Assembly: GCA_963920765.1 (NCBI GenBank)
Contig: OY987247.1
Span: 14,666,471-14,730,470, forward strand
Length of the DNA: 64,000 nucleotides
Reading direction: 5' to 3'
From: Ulota crispa
Taxonomy: Eukaryota; Streptophyta; Bryopsida; Orthotrichales; Orthotrichaceae
Below, piece after piece: positions 1 through 11,800 of the stretch. Made by a program: the position numbers and the translations under genes. The notes under the pieces are model-generated. The model was not told where the DNA came from. It worked only from the letters and a program-made list of their open reading frames with translations, and did not search any database. Position 1 is the stretch's first letter, and every line of letters begins with the position of its first letter.

Positions 1-114
1 TCATGTGAGGGCACATCTACACATGTACCAAAAAAAACTCTGCAACCTCGGTTTTAGGTGATCTTCAAAAGTCCCAAAATGTATTATTTTTCCCAATTTA
101 ACAAACATGGTGTA
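1..114. repeat. Family A MITE, cut by the window edge
   Basis: The right part of a family A MITE. It shares with the full copies at 1904-2158 and 4659-4917 the stretch around GAGGGCAC..TGTACCAAAAAA, the CTCGGTTTTAGGTGATC segment and the end TTTTTCCCAATTTAACAAA. The left end lies outside the window, so the target duplication cannot be read. Confidence 0.6.
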
Positions 115-120
115 TTTTTG

Positions 121-345
121 TTTATTGTTTTTTGTGTAAAGCAAGTGCTCTTCCCTGCTTTCACCATTCTCCATTCTTCATTACCCACAAAAGGGTGTCA
201 CACCTTCTCCATGAGAATTGCTCCCCCTGACTCCTACTTTCACTCAATAAATTCTCATCTCCACTGAACAATCAATCTCAAAGAAGCTGTGACTACCCCT
301 AATTGAGAATGGGGTGAAGAAGGTGTGACTACTCCTATTGAATGA
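121..345. repeat. Dispersed repeat H, copy 1
   Basis: This CT-rich stretch resembles 53690-53855 at scattered points: CCATTCTCCATTCT, GGCTCCTACTTTCACT or CTCCTACTTTCACT, and GTGACTACCC. It is a short interspersed repeat with no ORF and no terminal repeats that I could fix. Family unknown. Confidence 0.4.
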
Positions 346-360
346 ACATGATTTCAACAA

Positions 361-1560
361 GTATCATTTTCCATATCGAACCGAAAAGGGAGCACCGGTA
401 CTACTAGTTAGGGACTTTCCTAACGGAAGAGAGAGAGAGAGGACCCACTCAGGAGTGCTGCAATGGAAATAGGCCTGCCCGTGGGGATGGCGTATCGACC
501 ACCTCGAGGCTAGTAACTTGCGCTAGAGTGACTGTCCAGAGAAACTTACTAGCACTCACTGCGGGAGGGAGGCACTAGGGAGGGAGCGATGTGGATAGCC
601 TAGCCTGGCCCTGGAGGAGAATGGATCGAGAAAGGTCGACGGAGCAAGATGCTATTCTACAGTGCCTTCCGTCACCACTCACCCACCCAGGGTGCCGCCC
701 TTGCCGCCCTCCACTCCACATCACGCACACAAAAGAGCCGGCAAAGTTTCCTGTGGAATTCGATCCGGATGGATTGCCTGCCTGGTTGCCACCATCCCCT
801 CCCTTCCCCTGCCCTTCCCCTAGACTGCGTCGACTCTAGATCTGGTCAGGCTATTAATTAAGCTGTAGCTAGCTCACTACTGTACTCCCTGATCCCACAT
901 GCTACGAGCTACACTCCAGGGACCCTGATATCAGACTCGCCGTGAACGCCATCCACAGCATCCTCATCCGCTACTAGCTAGCTGCACACAATCAGGCAAT
1001 TCTTTTGCCCTGTTTTCATCTGGGTTTCCGTTCTTGTCGGTTGCTTTCTGTCTCGGCTGCCAAAGGCATGGGTGATCAGTGATGGGCCTCCAGCAGGAAT
1101 GTCAACAATACCACCCAACCTTTCCCCCTCCTCTCCCTCTCCCCCGCCCTCTCCTTCCCCTTCCTTTTTCCCCTCTTGGACCAAACTTCCAGTCACTAGA
1201 CACTGCTCCTGCCTACCCTGCATGACAACTTGCCGTGACCAAGACCTGATCTAGATTTAATTCTTTGAGCGTTCCTCCACGTTGGACGTGACTAACTGGC
1301 TTCCCACCGCATGGACTGCGCCTCTGCGCCATTTCCGTTGGGGGCTGCATGGTCCCATTGCAAATTTAGAAAAAGCAGGCGTCTAATGCGCTCGACGACT
1401 GTAACAGAACAGACCACCATTTTTAGCGCCTGTTTACACTCCACTTACCTACACTCCTACTCCTAGTTTCCTACTACACCAGCAGCAGCTTACGTTGCTT
1501 TGGGATCTTGGATGCTTGAAATGTAGGAGACCACTGGAATTCGTTTGATTTTTGTGCTAG
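361..1560. other. Single-copy, CG-richer stretch with no gene assigned
   Basis: Base composition is more balanced than in the transposon DNA around it. It has a GAGAGAGAGA run near 430 and C-rich pyrimidine tracts near 780-830 and 1110-1175. Several short ORFs (about 60-82 codons) run through both strands but none resembles a known protein. It could be a promoter, untranslated exon or non-coding RNA remnant. I see no repeat copy of it elsewhere in the window. Confidence 0.35.
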
Positions 1561-1884
1561 AGGTGATTGATCAATTCAGTGTCCCGGGAAGAAATCGAAG
1601 GCCAGATAGCCACTAAGGAATCTTCGTTTTGAGAAAAATCTTGCTTCATATTGACGCTGGCTATACCTCAACACTAAAAATAAAAGGGGAAATTTTATGG
1701 ATCCCCCTGAAGTTTGCCATGTTTGTATAGATGTCTCTGCGTTTTTTGTTTTTTTCAGAAATTGCACTAATACCTTTGGACCATAATTTTCAAACATTTA
1801 TTCAACTGTACAGTACATGCCACTTTTATATCCCTTGTGCACAAGTTGGTTCTTTTCAATTAAATTGCACTCCCTGTTTTTTAA

Positions 1885-2918
1885 CCCCTAAAGTCCTGAA
1901 CACAACGCCATATTCATTAAATTGGAAAAATATTGGGTACCATTTGTACCTCACTTTAATCCAAAACAACCACCTTAAACCAGATTCAAAGGTATCAAAT
2001 TCAATTTGAGCCACTAAGATTTTTTCCCACGCAAATCCCTCCTCTCAAGAGAGGTCACATGTATCAAAAAAAATATAGAGCTCAGATTAAGGTGACCATC
2101 TTAATCCTTCAAAAGTCCCACTTTGTACGCTTTTTCCCAATTTAACGAATATGGCATTACACCCTTTTTTTTGGCAACATAGCGGATTTTGGGCAGCTCA
2201 TTACTAATGGATTTTTCATTTTTTTTCTTTGAAATTTTCTCACATGATGTGTCCAAGGAGTAGCTTAAAGGTCCAACAACTTTCATAACTTTTGATTTCA
2301 TGCTACAAAAGTTATTATATGATATGTTGTTTTCTTTTGCTTAGCGGGCAGCCTGGGCAGCTCAAGAAAATTTCTTGAAAATTTTCATTTTATTTTTATT
2401 TTTATTTTTTGAAATTGGTTTTTAGATTTATACATACATGGGAAGCTTTGAACCCATTCAATTTCAACGAAATAAGGTGAAAGTTATGAGGAGTTTTAGT
2501 TTTTAAGTAGGCATGGAGTTTCTCAAAACCATACCTACCCGCAAACTAAAACTCCTCATAACTTTCACCTCATTCATTGAAATTGAATGGATTCAAAGCT
2601 TCCCATATGTGTATACATAAATTTAAAAGACCAATTTCAAAAAAAATTAAATTAAATTAAATGTAAATTTTCAAGAAGTTTTCTTGAGTTGCCCAGGGCC
2701 CAAGGCCCAGGCTGCCGGCTGAGCAAAGAAAACAACATATCATGCAATAAATTTTTTAACATGAAGTCAAATTCTTATGAAATTTGTTGGACCTTAAAGC
2801 TAGTCCTTGGACACATCATGTGAGAAAATTTCAAAAAATAAATAAAAAATCCATTAGTAATGAGTTGTCCAAAATCCGCTTTGTTGCCAAAAAAAAAGGG
2901 TGTTCAAGGCTTTAGGGG
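1885..2918. mobile_element. Family D fold-back element with TTAA target duplication
   Basis: TTAA flanks both sides (1881-1884 and 2919-2922). Ends are CCCCTAAAG and CTTTAGGGG. The interior is a long hairpin: about 370 bp of the left half (from 2162, GGCAACATAGCGGATTTT) is mirrored by the right half (ending AATCCGCTTTGTTGCC), with the turn near 2520-2540. No coding capacity. TTAA duplications with C-rich ends are usual for piggyBac and also occur in Sola3; I cannot tell which mobilised it. Confidence 0.75.
1904..2158. mobile_element. Family A MITE inside family D
   Basis: 255 bp, from AACGCCATATTCATTAAATT to TTTAACGAATATGGCATT, flanked by a perfect 4-bp duplication ACAC (1900-1903 and 2159-2162). 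It carries the family's AAGGTGACCATCTTAA-type inner segment. It lies inside the family D fold-back, so it is the youngest of the three nested insertions. Confidence 0.8.
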
Positions 2919-3153
2919 TTAACATTGGTCATGAAAGAAGACAATAACATGCATAACAAAAAAAAACACCTAACAATTATGGGTCAAGGATATTTGAGCA
3001 ATTTTTTAAAAACCAAGGATATCTATACAAATATGGCAAACTAACCCAAACTTTAGGGGTGTCTAGTTGTCAAACTAACCCAAACTTGAGGGGTGTCTAG
3101 TTGTCAAACTAACCCAAACTTCAAGAGTGAGTACTTGTCTACATAAATTTCAC

Positions 3154-3749
3154 TAAGAAATTGGTTGAATTCTTTGTGAGTGAAACAATGGATAAAATTG
3201 TCAATTACCTCTCGAATAACAAATGGTGCGCTAAAGTTGGACAAAAGCTAGTAACAATAGGGTCACACACATGCAGCTGCAATATGCAGCCGGCTAGGAT
3301 GAAGTGATACATGGCAAGGCGGTATTTGCCAACTGGAAGAACAAATTTGCAATTCAAAATGCGCGTATTGTCGTAAATGGTTGTGCAACCGCAGTAGCCG
3401 CACATGTGCATGGCTATTGTGGTGAAATTACTTTACAGAAATTTTACCACGCGTCACCGAGTGTACCTTGTTCACATTGTGACCTTGTAAACAAGTGCTT
3501 TTATGAAAGTATGTTGATTTAGGCCACTTCAATCATCCAATGTAGTATCATAGTCAGTTTTTTTTTAAAAGCCTATGGTATTCATTCAAAGGAGTGATGT
3601 TTGAGTGATGTTTATTTGAGAGAGTGTAGTATTTATTTCAAAGAGTGTAGTCTTACATTTGAGAGCATTTTTTGATGCATGTTGGAAGGATTTGAAGCAT
3701 TTCTAATGCGGAGGTCAAGAGTCTTTTGATATAGGTGGTAGTATTACAG
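3154..3749. other. No recognised gene
   Basis: AT-rich DNA with short ORFs of 68-72 codons at 3205-3411 (-) and 3304-3522 (+) that overlap on opposite strands and resemble nothing I know. A short internal duplication of GAGTGATGTTTGAGTG-like text lies near 3590-3640. Confidence 0.3.
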
Positions 3750-4160
3750 TCATGGTTATTCCATTGGACCGCCCGTCCACCTACCCGCCCGTGCGCCCAA
3801 AGTGTCCAATTGAAGTCATGGTCTGTCTGGTGAAGTCAACTCATAGTTGAGTTTAAAAAATGATCCAAAAAATTAAAAAACTTACTTCGTACATGCTAGT
3901 GACACTTGTTGTTGCCAACATGAAGTCAAAATGTGGATTCAAAGCCATATCACGTAATAAAAATGAAAATTATAATTTGATTCTTCCATTTTTAGGTCAA
4001 AAACCCTAAAAATGCCCTAATCCGCCCGTTTGGTCCGATTTGTCCGCCCGTGCTATCTGATTTGTCCGCCCGTGCTATCTGATTTGTCCACCCGTGCTGT
4101 CCAATTCATCCGCCCATCCATGTTGTCCGACAGCCTCAACTCGCCCAAAGTAACAACCCT
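3750..4160. mobile_element. Family K MITE (hAT-like?) with internal tandem repeat
   Basis: The left end TCATGGTTATTCCATTGGAC resembles the reversed right end AGGGTTGTTACTTTGGGC, and both resemble the ends of the copy at 21699-21961. The flanks TATTACAG and AATTACAA could be a decayed 8-bp duplication. From about 4036 to 4110 the motif TTTGTCCGCCCGTGCTATC repeats roughly three times with a period near 24 bp. Confidence 0.45.
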
Positions 4161-4349
4161 AATTACAATAGTGCCTAGCTAAGATGAACCCTTGTAAGAA
4201 TAAAGCTTATTGTCCCTATCTCATTCACTTGTTGTCCTTGTTGTATATTGGAGGAGCTTGGCTACAATCAATTTTTTCCTAAGAAGAATCATTTTTCTAT
4301 CTAGAATCCTTAATCTTAGCCAAGCACTATTGTAACAATTTACTTAGTA

Positions 4350-4539
4350 AAGTTTGAATTAGATTGTAGAGATTGTAATAAATATTACCACATTATGAAA
4401 AAACATCTACAAGATGTTAGTATTAAATATCAGAGCTAATTCTTACAATCAAACACACTTCTTATTAAAAGGTGATGTATATCTATGTTATATTGTATCA
4501 ATGAACAATGTATTATATTGATATGGTATGTATTCAACA
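4350..4539 (-). repeat. 3' LTR of the copia fossil
   Basis: It matches the other LTR at 13318-13537 in shared blocks: ATTGTAGA.ATTGTAAT, ACATTATGAAAAA, the AGCTAATT segment, and the inner edge TATGTATTCAACA. The inner edge at 4539 abuts the polypurine tract. The outer edge near 4350 is approximate. The low match between the LTRs implies an old insertion. Confidence 0.8.
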
Positions 4540-4552
4540 CTCCCACTACTAC
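4540..4552 (-). other. Polypurine tract of the copia fossil
   Basis: On the - strand GTAGTAGTGGGAG directly precedes the LTR start TGTTGAATAC, the expected site for plus-strand priming. Confidence 0.7.
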
Positions 4553-4658
4553 ACTAGTCCATTCAACTAGTAGTTCACATTTGCTTCCTCCATTTGTTTC
4601 AATAATCCATCCATACATCTGCATTTAGGTTTTTATAGAGATGGCACAATGAGGGTAT

Positions 4659-4917
4659 AATGTGATATTCATTAAAATGGGAAAATGATGGGTACCATTT
4701 TGTACCTCACCTGAATCCAAAATAGCCACCTTAAACCAGATTTGAAGGTATTTGAATTCAATCTGAGCCACTAAGATTATCTCCCTTGCAAATTCCTCCT
4801 CTGAGGTGAGGGCACGTGTACCAAAAAAACTCCCTGAGCTCGGTTTTAGGTGATCACCTAAAATTCTCAAAAGTACCAAAATGTACTCATTTTCCCAATT
4901 TAACAAATATCGCATTG
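4659..4917. mobile_element. Family A MITE with GTAT duplication
   Basis: 259 bp, from AATGTGATATTCATTAAAAT to TTTAACAAATATCGCATT, flanked by perfect GTAT (4655-4658 and 4918-4921). The inner region GGTTTTAGGTGATCACCTAA is a local palindrome. It inserted into the 3' part of the copia fossil. Confidence 0.82.
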
Positions 4918-4921
4918 TATC

Positions 4922-6650
4922 CCAAAAGGACTCCTTAGCTGCAATTTGGCCTTACCTATGATACTTTTCCTATTTATTGAGTCTCACTAGAGTAGACAAT
5001 GCTACAATATTTATGTTTTGACAAAAAGTTGCTTATCCTTGTAGATTAGTAGAAAACAAAAATGTTTAAAAAAATGAGGGATGTTATCATGTCTAGATTA
5101 GTGTTTTTGTGAGAAATTCTAGATCTATCTCATTTCAACAAAATGAAGCAAAGGACTCATCTAGACAACAAATTTGTTTAAGATAGGATTCGAGAAAATG
5201 GAATTAGAGTTGTATAAACATGGATGGTCCATATATTTAAAGTGTATTAACCCATAAAGTACTAAAGCTAATTGTTATGGATTATTTAAACAACAATTTA
5301 GAGTGAGTTTTTCCACGCCCAATATAAGACATTTAAGAATTTCAATTTTACTTTTCAAGTGGCAAAAACATACACACTTACTAATTTCTAGGTGCATGTA
5401 GAGCCAAATTGCTAAAATGTTAATAATTCATATTGTGTGTACAAATTATATGTATTCAAAATGAGGGTTTAGATGGTTTTTGGGTCCTTTTTGGGCAGTC
5501 CGGATGATCTTACTAAGGGTATCCCAATCATGCCATTACCCCTTAGGTTTTGAAGTTGTGTGCCGTTGTTTGTAGTATACGGCTCTTGTGTGTGGCGCTT
5601 ATAGCTTGATGAGTGACATTGGTTCTTTGATGAGTGGTCTTTTTGACTTGCTACAAAGAGTTGGTCACTTGTTGTTCTGCTTGTGCAATTTTGGCATGCA
5701 TTTCTTCTTGGAGGTGATGGACCATTGGTTTGAGTTGCTATACTCTTCAACTCTCCATCATACTGCACTTTGAGGTTTAGGTATGTTGTGAGAACTTGTA
5801 GCTTGTAAGTAGCTTGCTCCATTGCTCCTTTCTTATTTCTATAATAGACTTGATTCTATTAGTTGGGTAGTTGGATGTATGTGCTCCAAGAAGATTAAAT
5901 GGCAGTTATGGTTGACCTCGGGGATGTGGTATACACGGGGATAGGGGGTGGCCATGGGAGAAGGAGGCAAACTGCTTAAACTTTCTTGCACGATAGCCTT
6001 CCGCCAAAATGGTGAGTGCACAAGTCCACTAGTAATACTATAAATGAGTTGAGTTTCTTTTTATTCTATTGAAGTATTGGGCTTTGGATGATATACAAAT
6101 GGTTTAGTACAATGATTTCTCTTGAAGATGACAACTTCAACTTGGAGTATCTTGGAGTTTGATGTCCACAATGTTGTAAACAAATAGAATCATGTTGGAT
6201 CAACATTGTCTGCTGGTACTATGTTTTTCAAGGTAAAGTCATGTTTTTCATTTTCAATGGTCTATTTTTTGCTTGGTATTGAATTTGTCTATTATAAAGT
6301 TGATTGTTTTTTATGATTTGAGGTTTAGTCTTTGAAACATTGTCACATTGATGAGTCTACTTGGATAATTGACACATTTGTTGTTTTAGATTTCTCCCAC
6401 TCCAAGAGGAATCAAGATGAGGAGAATTTTGAATGGTTGTAGCTAGCAAAGATCCAAAATTGATATAAGAATTGTATCAAAGGATAAAGAATAGCAATAA
6501 ATACACTAGGAAGATGGGCTCTCACATAAGCTAGGTTGGCTCCCATATATATCAAATTGGTGAATTTTAAATTTTGGAAATGATATATAGGTCACTAAAA
6601 ACTAAAGCTTGAATTTTAGGGTTGTTTTGGTCATGTGATTGGGATATTGA
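4922..6650 (-). other. Extra segment between copia RNase H and the 3' LTR
   Basis: About 1.7 kb lies between the end of the RNase H region and the polypurine tract, more than most copia elements carry. It holds a 117-codon ORF on the - strand (5822-5469), rich in Ser, Thr, Asn and Gln, and a 60-codon ORF (6021-5839). I recognise neither. It may be part of the element's own 3' region or a later insertion; no terminal repeats were found. Confidence 0.35.
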
Positions 6651-7318
6651 ACACATACCCATTTTGAGCATGCATTGATTGTGTTTTTCTTGGGAAAAGA
6701 TTTAGTTAAAATATCAATTGTCATGTCGGATGGTGGAATATGATACAGCTAAATTTCATTGGCAAGAATCTTTTCTCTTGTGAAATGATATTGGGTGTCC
6801 ACGGGTTTGCTGCAAGAATGATATTTAGGATTGTTGCTAAGAGCAATAGCGCTTTGATTGCTAGAATAATTTATGGTAGGATTTAATTATAGAAAACCTA
6901 TTTCACTTAACAAGTGGCTTAACCACACAGCTTCAGCAGTTGCTTTTGATAATGTCATGTATTTGGATTTTGTGGAAGATAGAGCAAATGATTGTTGCCT
7001 TTTACTGCCCTAGGAAATTACGCCACCAACAAAAAGAAAAATATATCTAGAGGTCAAATGACAAGTGTCTTTATCTTTGGCCTAATCCGCACAAAAAGAA
7101 ACCATATAAGATCTCTCCATTCTTTTGTTTTTGATATTTAATGCCAAAGGAAAGTGTGCCTTTAATATATCCCATAGTGCGTTTTAAAGTTTAAAAATGA
7201 CTATAATTAGGATTAGAAAGATATTGGGCTAAGCTACACTGCTTAAGCACAATCTAGTCTTGAATTGATGATTGCATACATTAAATTGCCAACAATATTA
7301 GAATGAAGAAATGCTTAG

Positions 7319-7596
7319 AACCTCATATTCATTAAAATGGGAGATTGGGCACCTCCCAAAATAACCAAAGGAGACATAAAACTTTTCAATTTCAAATTAG
7401 TTTTGAAATGGTTTATTGCAATTTAGGTCAAGTCGACCTAAATTGCAATAAAACCTTCTAATTTTAAGTAAAATATGAAAGATTTTATGTCAATTTAGCT
7501 CAAATTGAGTTGAATTGACATAAAACCTCTCATTGACTTTCCTTTACATTACCTCTCATTTCAACGGAAAACTCCCATTTTATTGAATATGAGGTT
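7319..7596. mobile_element. Family B MITE with TTAG duplication
   Basis: 278 bp, from AACCTCATATTCATTAAAAT to TTTATTGAATATGAGGTT, flanked by perfect TTAG (7315-7318 and 7597-7600). The interior holds two small palindromes (TTGCAATTTAGGTCAAGTCG and TGTCAATTTAGCTCAAATTG with their complements). It sits in the copia fossil between RNase H and reverse transcriptase. Confidence 0.85.
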
Positions 7597-8668
7597 TTAG
7601 GTCTAATTTTGTTCCTCTTGAGTTATAGGAAAATCATCTTTGTTGAGTTGTACACCAAATGATATAGGAGTACTTAGCTTGGTACTTAGTGGATTACAAT
7701 TTAACATATTATATTCTTGAAGTTTAGAGATTAAGTAGTTTTGTTGATGTATTAGCAACCAGCTTTTTTGCTAGTTTTGTAAAATGGTATTTTCCAATAT
7801 ATAATGGACAACCATCTACATAAATGGCTAAGATTAAGAAATCATGAGTATTATCCTTTTGTATTTAGATGTTTGCATCTAATTATCTTAGAAATCCATG
7901 TAGAAGTAAAAATTGATCTATGCATTGATACCACTGTTGGAAGGACTATTTAAACCCATATAGTTTTCTTTAGAAATAAGCAAACTAAATTAGGTCCACT
8001 TGAAATTTTGATGTAAATAATTTCAAATAAGCTTTCAGTCCTTAGGTATATTCATGTAAATTTCTTCTTGTAGGTTGCCATAGAGAAAGACTGTTTTCAC
8101 ATCTAATTAATGGATTAAATTATATTACTTAGCTAATGCTAATAATAATTTGACAAAATTAATTTTAACATCGAAAAAAAAAGTTTATGTGTAGTCTAAT
8201 CTTTTTATTTGAGTAAAACCCCTAACCACTAATTTGGCCTTATATTTATCTATACTACCATCAAAATGGGTTTTGATTTGAAAATCTATTTACAACTTAT
8301 TGGTATTTGTTCTTGTTATTTGTTTTGGAAGAAGTGGGGTTAATCTCCATGTTTGGTTCTTTAATAATGAATTATATTTTGCGTAAACAACAGCTTGTCA
8401 TTTTCTAACATTTGTTCTTGTCAAAGCTTCTTGAAGTGTATTAATTTAGAGCTCGTAAGGAAAATGCTACATTAGCTTGATGTTTTCTTTGATGATAAGG
8501 ACAAGGTCTTTTAGGTGGAGGGTTATTTTGAATTGACTCAATCAATTGTTTTGGTGACTGAATTGTTTTGGAAGGTCAAGAAGAGCTCGGAGGAAGACTT
8601 TGATTGTTAATATAGGAGGTCACTTCTAGCTATCTCTTCATGAGGTAAATCTTGTCCTGGACTTTCTA

Positions 8669-8945
8669 AACCTCATATTCATTAAAATGGGAGTTTTCCA
8701 TTGAAATGAGAGGTAATGTAAAGGAAAGTCAATGAGAGGTTTTATGTCAATTCAACTCAATTTGAGCTAAATTGACATAAAATCTTTAGGATTTTACCTA
8801 AAATTAGTAGATTTTATTGCAATTTAGGTCAACTTGACCTATATTGCAATAAACCCTTTCAAAATTGACCTAAAATTGAAAGATTTTATGTCTCCTTTGG
8901 TATTTTGGGAGGTGCCCAATCTCCCATTTTAATGAATATGGTGTT
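8669..8945. mobile_element. Family B MITE, inverted copy, TCTA duplication
   Basis: 277 bp, nearly identical to 7319-7596 but in the opposite orientation. Flanked by perfect TCTA (8665-8668 and 8946-8949). The different duplication shows it is a separate insertion rather than a rearranged copy of its neighbour. Confidence 0.85.
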
Positions 8946-10339
8946 TCTAATGAAAGTTGTGAAAATACATAATTTAAATCATCATGAGAAGATCAATTAT
9001 ATGGACCTTGAGTATTTATTATACTACTTTGGTTTAGTTGGCCTTGTTGATTTGGTTGTATAGCTTAGTAGTTGATTATGAGGAAATAGTAGGATTTTGA
9101 AATAGATAAAAATCTATCAAGTACTCCTACTTGTCTTCTTGTATAGCAATATTTTTGTCAAAATGAACATGTTCATCAAACAAGACATCTCTACATATCA
9201 AAATCTTTTGATTAGAGATATTCATTAGGCGGTAGGCTTTGGATTTATCACTATAGCCAAGAAACATTGCTTCAATAGAATGTGGATCCAACTTTTGTCT
9301 TGTCTCTTATGGAATTAAAACTTGTGCCTTACTCCCAAAGATTTTTAGATAAGATAAGTTAGGTTGCTATCCAAACCATAATTCAAAAGGTGTCTTATGG
9401 TCTAAAATAGTTTTTTTAGGACTCTTATTTTGAAGGTAATTTGTAATTACAATTGCTTCACCCTAAAATACCTAGGGTGGTTTAGCATATCATAACATTG
9501 CTAAAACTGCCCCTACTAAAGTTATGTTTTTCCTTTCACAAACACCATATTGTTGTGGCATGTAGGCTGTTGTAAATTCCTTTTTAATCCCTTCATGGGA
9601 ACAAAATATATCAAAGTCGTTAGAAGTATACTCCCTTCCACAATCAAACTATAAGATTTTAATTTTATGATATGTTTGTTTCTCTACAAAATAATTATAG
9701 TATATAAACTTGTTAAGGACTTTACATTTTTGTCGCACGACATAAACATAAAAATATCTAATTAAATTGTTTATAAATGTAATGAAATATTTGAAACTTG
9801 CATGTGTCTTTATTTCCATTGGACTACATGATATATTTGAATACACAAATTCTAATATTTCTATGGATCTTTGTGATCCCATTTGAGGAAACTTTTCTTT
9901 GTGTTGTTTGCCTTCAAGAAAGGTTTACAAAAAAATGGTTCTTGTAATGGAAATTTGTCTATTCCTTTTAATATATTAGTTGAATTTGTTTCAACATTTG
10001 CTAATTGATATGACCTAGTCTAAGATGCCATAATTTAGCTTTATTCAACTTTGTAATTGTTGGTAGAGCAACTATTGGCTGATTAGGAATTACTAATTCA
10101 CCCAATTAATACAAGTCATTATGTAAATTGCATTTAGCAATTACATATCTTAGTTTATTAGGCAGTATCAAAGTCCTAGACTTTATTCAAACTTTTCCTC
10201 CAACTTTATCTAATTGTTTAGCAAAAAACAAATTCACGGTAAGTCCTAGAATGTAAAGTACATCAAGTATGATACTCTCCATACCATTTAAAAGTTTTAT
10301 TCTAACATTTTGTAGAATGCCTAGTTGTGTTTAAAAGTG

Positions 10340-11800
10340 AAATTTCAACGAATAGGTGCAATTTCCCTAACTTGGAGCAGTTTATGAGCAAATCAGTGGT
10401 TAAAAGGATCCAATTAGGTCATAGAGATTGCAAAAGAACCAAATTTGCCAAGAGTCAATAGGTTCTACATACAAAAAGACTAGAAAGAAGATCCTAATAG
10501 GCTTGGAAAGAACTACAAGCTGGAAGAAAAGTCACAAGTTGAGGACCTATTGCTTGTGGAGCATAGAGTCTAGCCCAAGTAGGCTGTTTTTGCATGTATC
10601 TTTTTGCTTATTAATATATTACTACTTGCGTGATTTGTTGTGTTGTACTTTTGTGTGAAAGTTAATTGTGCAAGTTGTTGAATGTTCAATTTGTGAGAAT
10701 TGATTTAAAGATATTTGTGTGTAAGAAGTTAGTCAAAATTATAGCTTATATAGTATGTTCCAAATTATATACTGAGAGAAAGATTCTAATTTGGAGTAAA
10801 TAAGCAAAAAGATTACAGTACTTGGAAAGAGAGTGCGTCCTACTTGAATGATGAAAAGAAATTGTGAGTGATTGGTATATATGGTATTTGCGAATTGTAT
10901 GCTTGTGAGACTGCAAGTAGTTGATTAAATTCCATTGGATTTTGATTGAATGAATGTGTGTGAAATTCTTGTTTGAGTTTACTCTTTAAGAAAGGAGAAT
11001 TTTGAGATTATTAATTTGACAGAATCAGCCAAATTTGGTGTCATTGTAGTCTTGCTTGAAAGTACAAGTTCTGCAATATGAGTGAATTCATGAGTGAGAA
11101 TCCAAGTGGGAAAATTATTCATAGTAGTGCAGAGAGTCCAAAAGTAAGGCAAGCCAATTTGAGTGGAAAAGAGTGAATAATCAAATACCAAGTTGGTGAG
11201 GGAATTCCAAGTTGGAGCAAAAAGCATGAGTGAACTAGCCAATTTGGAAAGAAAGTGTATGGAGAGGAAAATTATCCTAACCAAGTTGGAATGTTGACTT
11301 TGAAGAGGCTGAGGATTGAATAAATTCTGAGTTGGACAGAGTGAGAATAAAGAGAAAAAATGAGAAGCCAACTTGGAAAGTCAATATTGAATGACTATGA
11401 GGTAAAAAAATCCTATTTGGAGAGTAAAAGCTGAGCGATTGTGAGTTCAATATTCCTAATTGGAGTAAAAAGACTTGAAGCTATGAAGCTGACTTATAAA
11501 GATTGAGGCCAACTTGGAAAAAGACTCCGACTTAGAGCTGGAAAAGATAGAAAGCTTGAAAAAAGTTGGAGATTAAAAGATGCAAAACCAGATTTAAACT
11601 TCACTTACCTACTTGGGGTTTTTAAGAGTTAAAGCAATGAGCATCCTAATAGTAATTAGGAGTCTAATAGCCATGATTTGATTAGCAAGAAATTATCCTT
11701 ACTTGGGTTTTAATGGAAAGTGAAATAAATTAGCAACAACTATTAACCAATCTCCTTGTTTGAACTCATCTATAGACTAGAGTTATTTTAATTCAAATTA
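10340..11800. repeat. Foreign 1.4-kb purine-rich segment splitting the copia protease and integrase
   Basis: Protease text ends near 11.85 kb and the pre-integrase stretch (ILDVLYILGLTVNLFFAKQL) resumes near 10.3 kb on the - strand, so this block interrupts the element. It is built of loosely repeated AACTTGGAAAG or AATTTGGAG motifs (near 10372, 10790, 10830, 11205, 11240, 11370, 11410, 11508), 35-40 bp apart where dense. The purine bias leaves a 130-codon ORF open on the - strand (11371-10979), probably not a real gene. Edges are approximate. Confidence 0.45.

Larger units (their letters stand above)
1682..3153. mobile_element. Family F (Mutator-like) MITE, outer layer of a triple nest
   Basis: The left end reads GGGGAAATTTTATGGATCCC, followed by CCTGAAGTTTGCC. 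The right end, reversed, reads GTGAAATTTATGTAGAC followed by an equivalent TTGAAGTTTGGG. Internal text (TTTTTCAGAAAT, later AAGGATATCTATACAAATATGG) matches the cleaner copies at 22731-23193 and 52025-52309. A TTAA-flanked fold-back (1885-2918) sits inside it. Near the right end a unit with AACTAACCCAAACTT is repeated about three times. The copy is decayed and I could not read its 9-bp duplication. Confidence 0.6.

Noticed and set aside
3750-4160. CRISPR-like CG-rich short repeats
   Set aside because: Only about three units with no distinct spacers, in a plant MITE. A plain tandem repeat.
5246-5265. TTAACCCATAAAG as another family D end
   Set aside because: No matching right end or family text follows.
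6380-6480. TWIIDT text on + resembling a copia protease start
   Set aside because: The frame does not continue into protease motifs and lies on the opposite strand to the copia fossil. Chance match.
10979-11371. 130-codon ORF (-) inside the copia fossil
   Set aside because: It lies in the purine-rich semi-periodic insert, where stops are rare by composition, and it resembles no protein.
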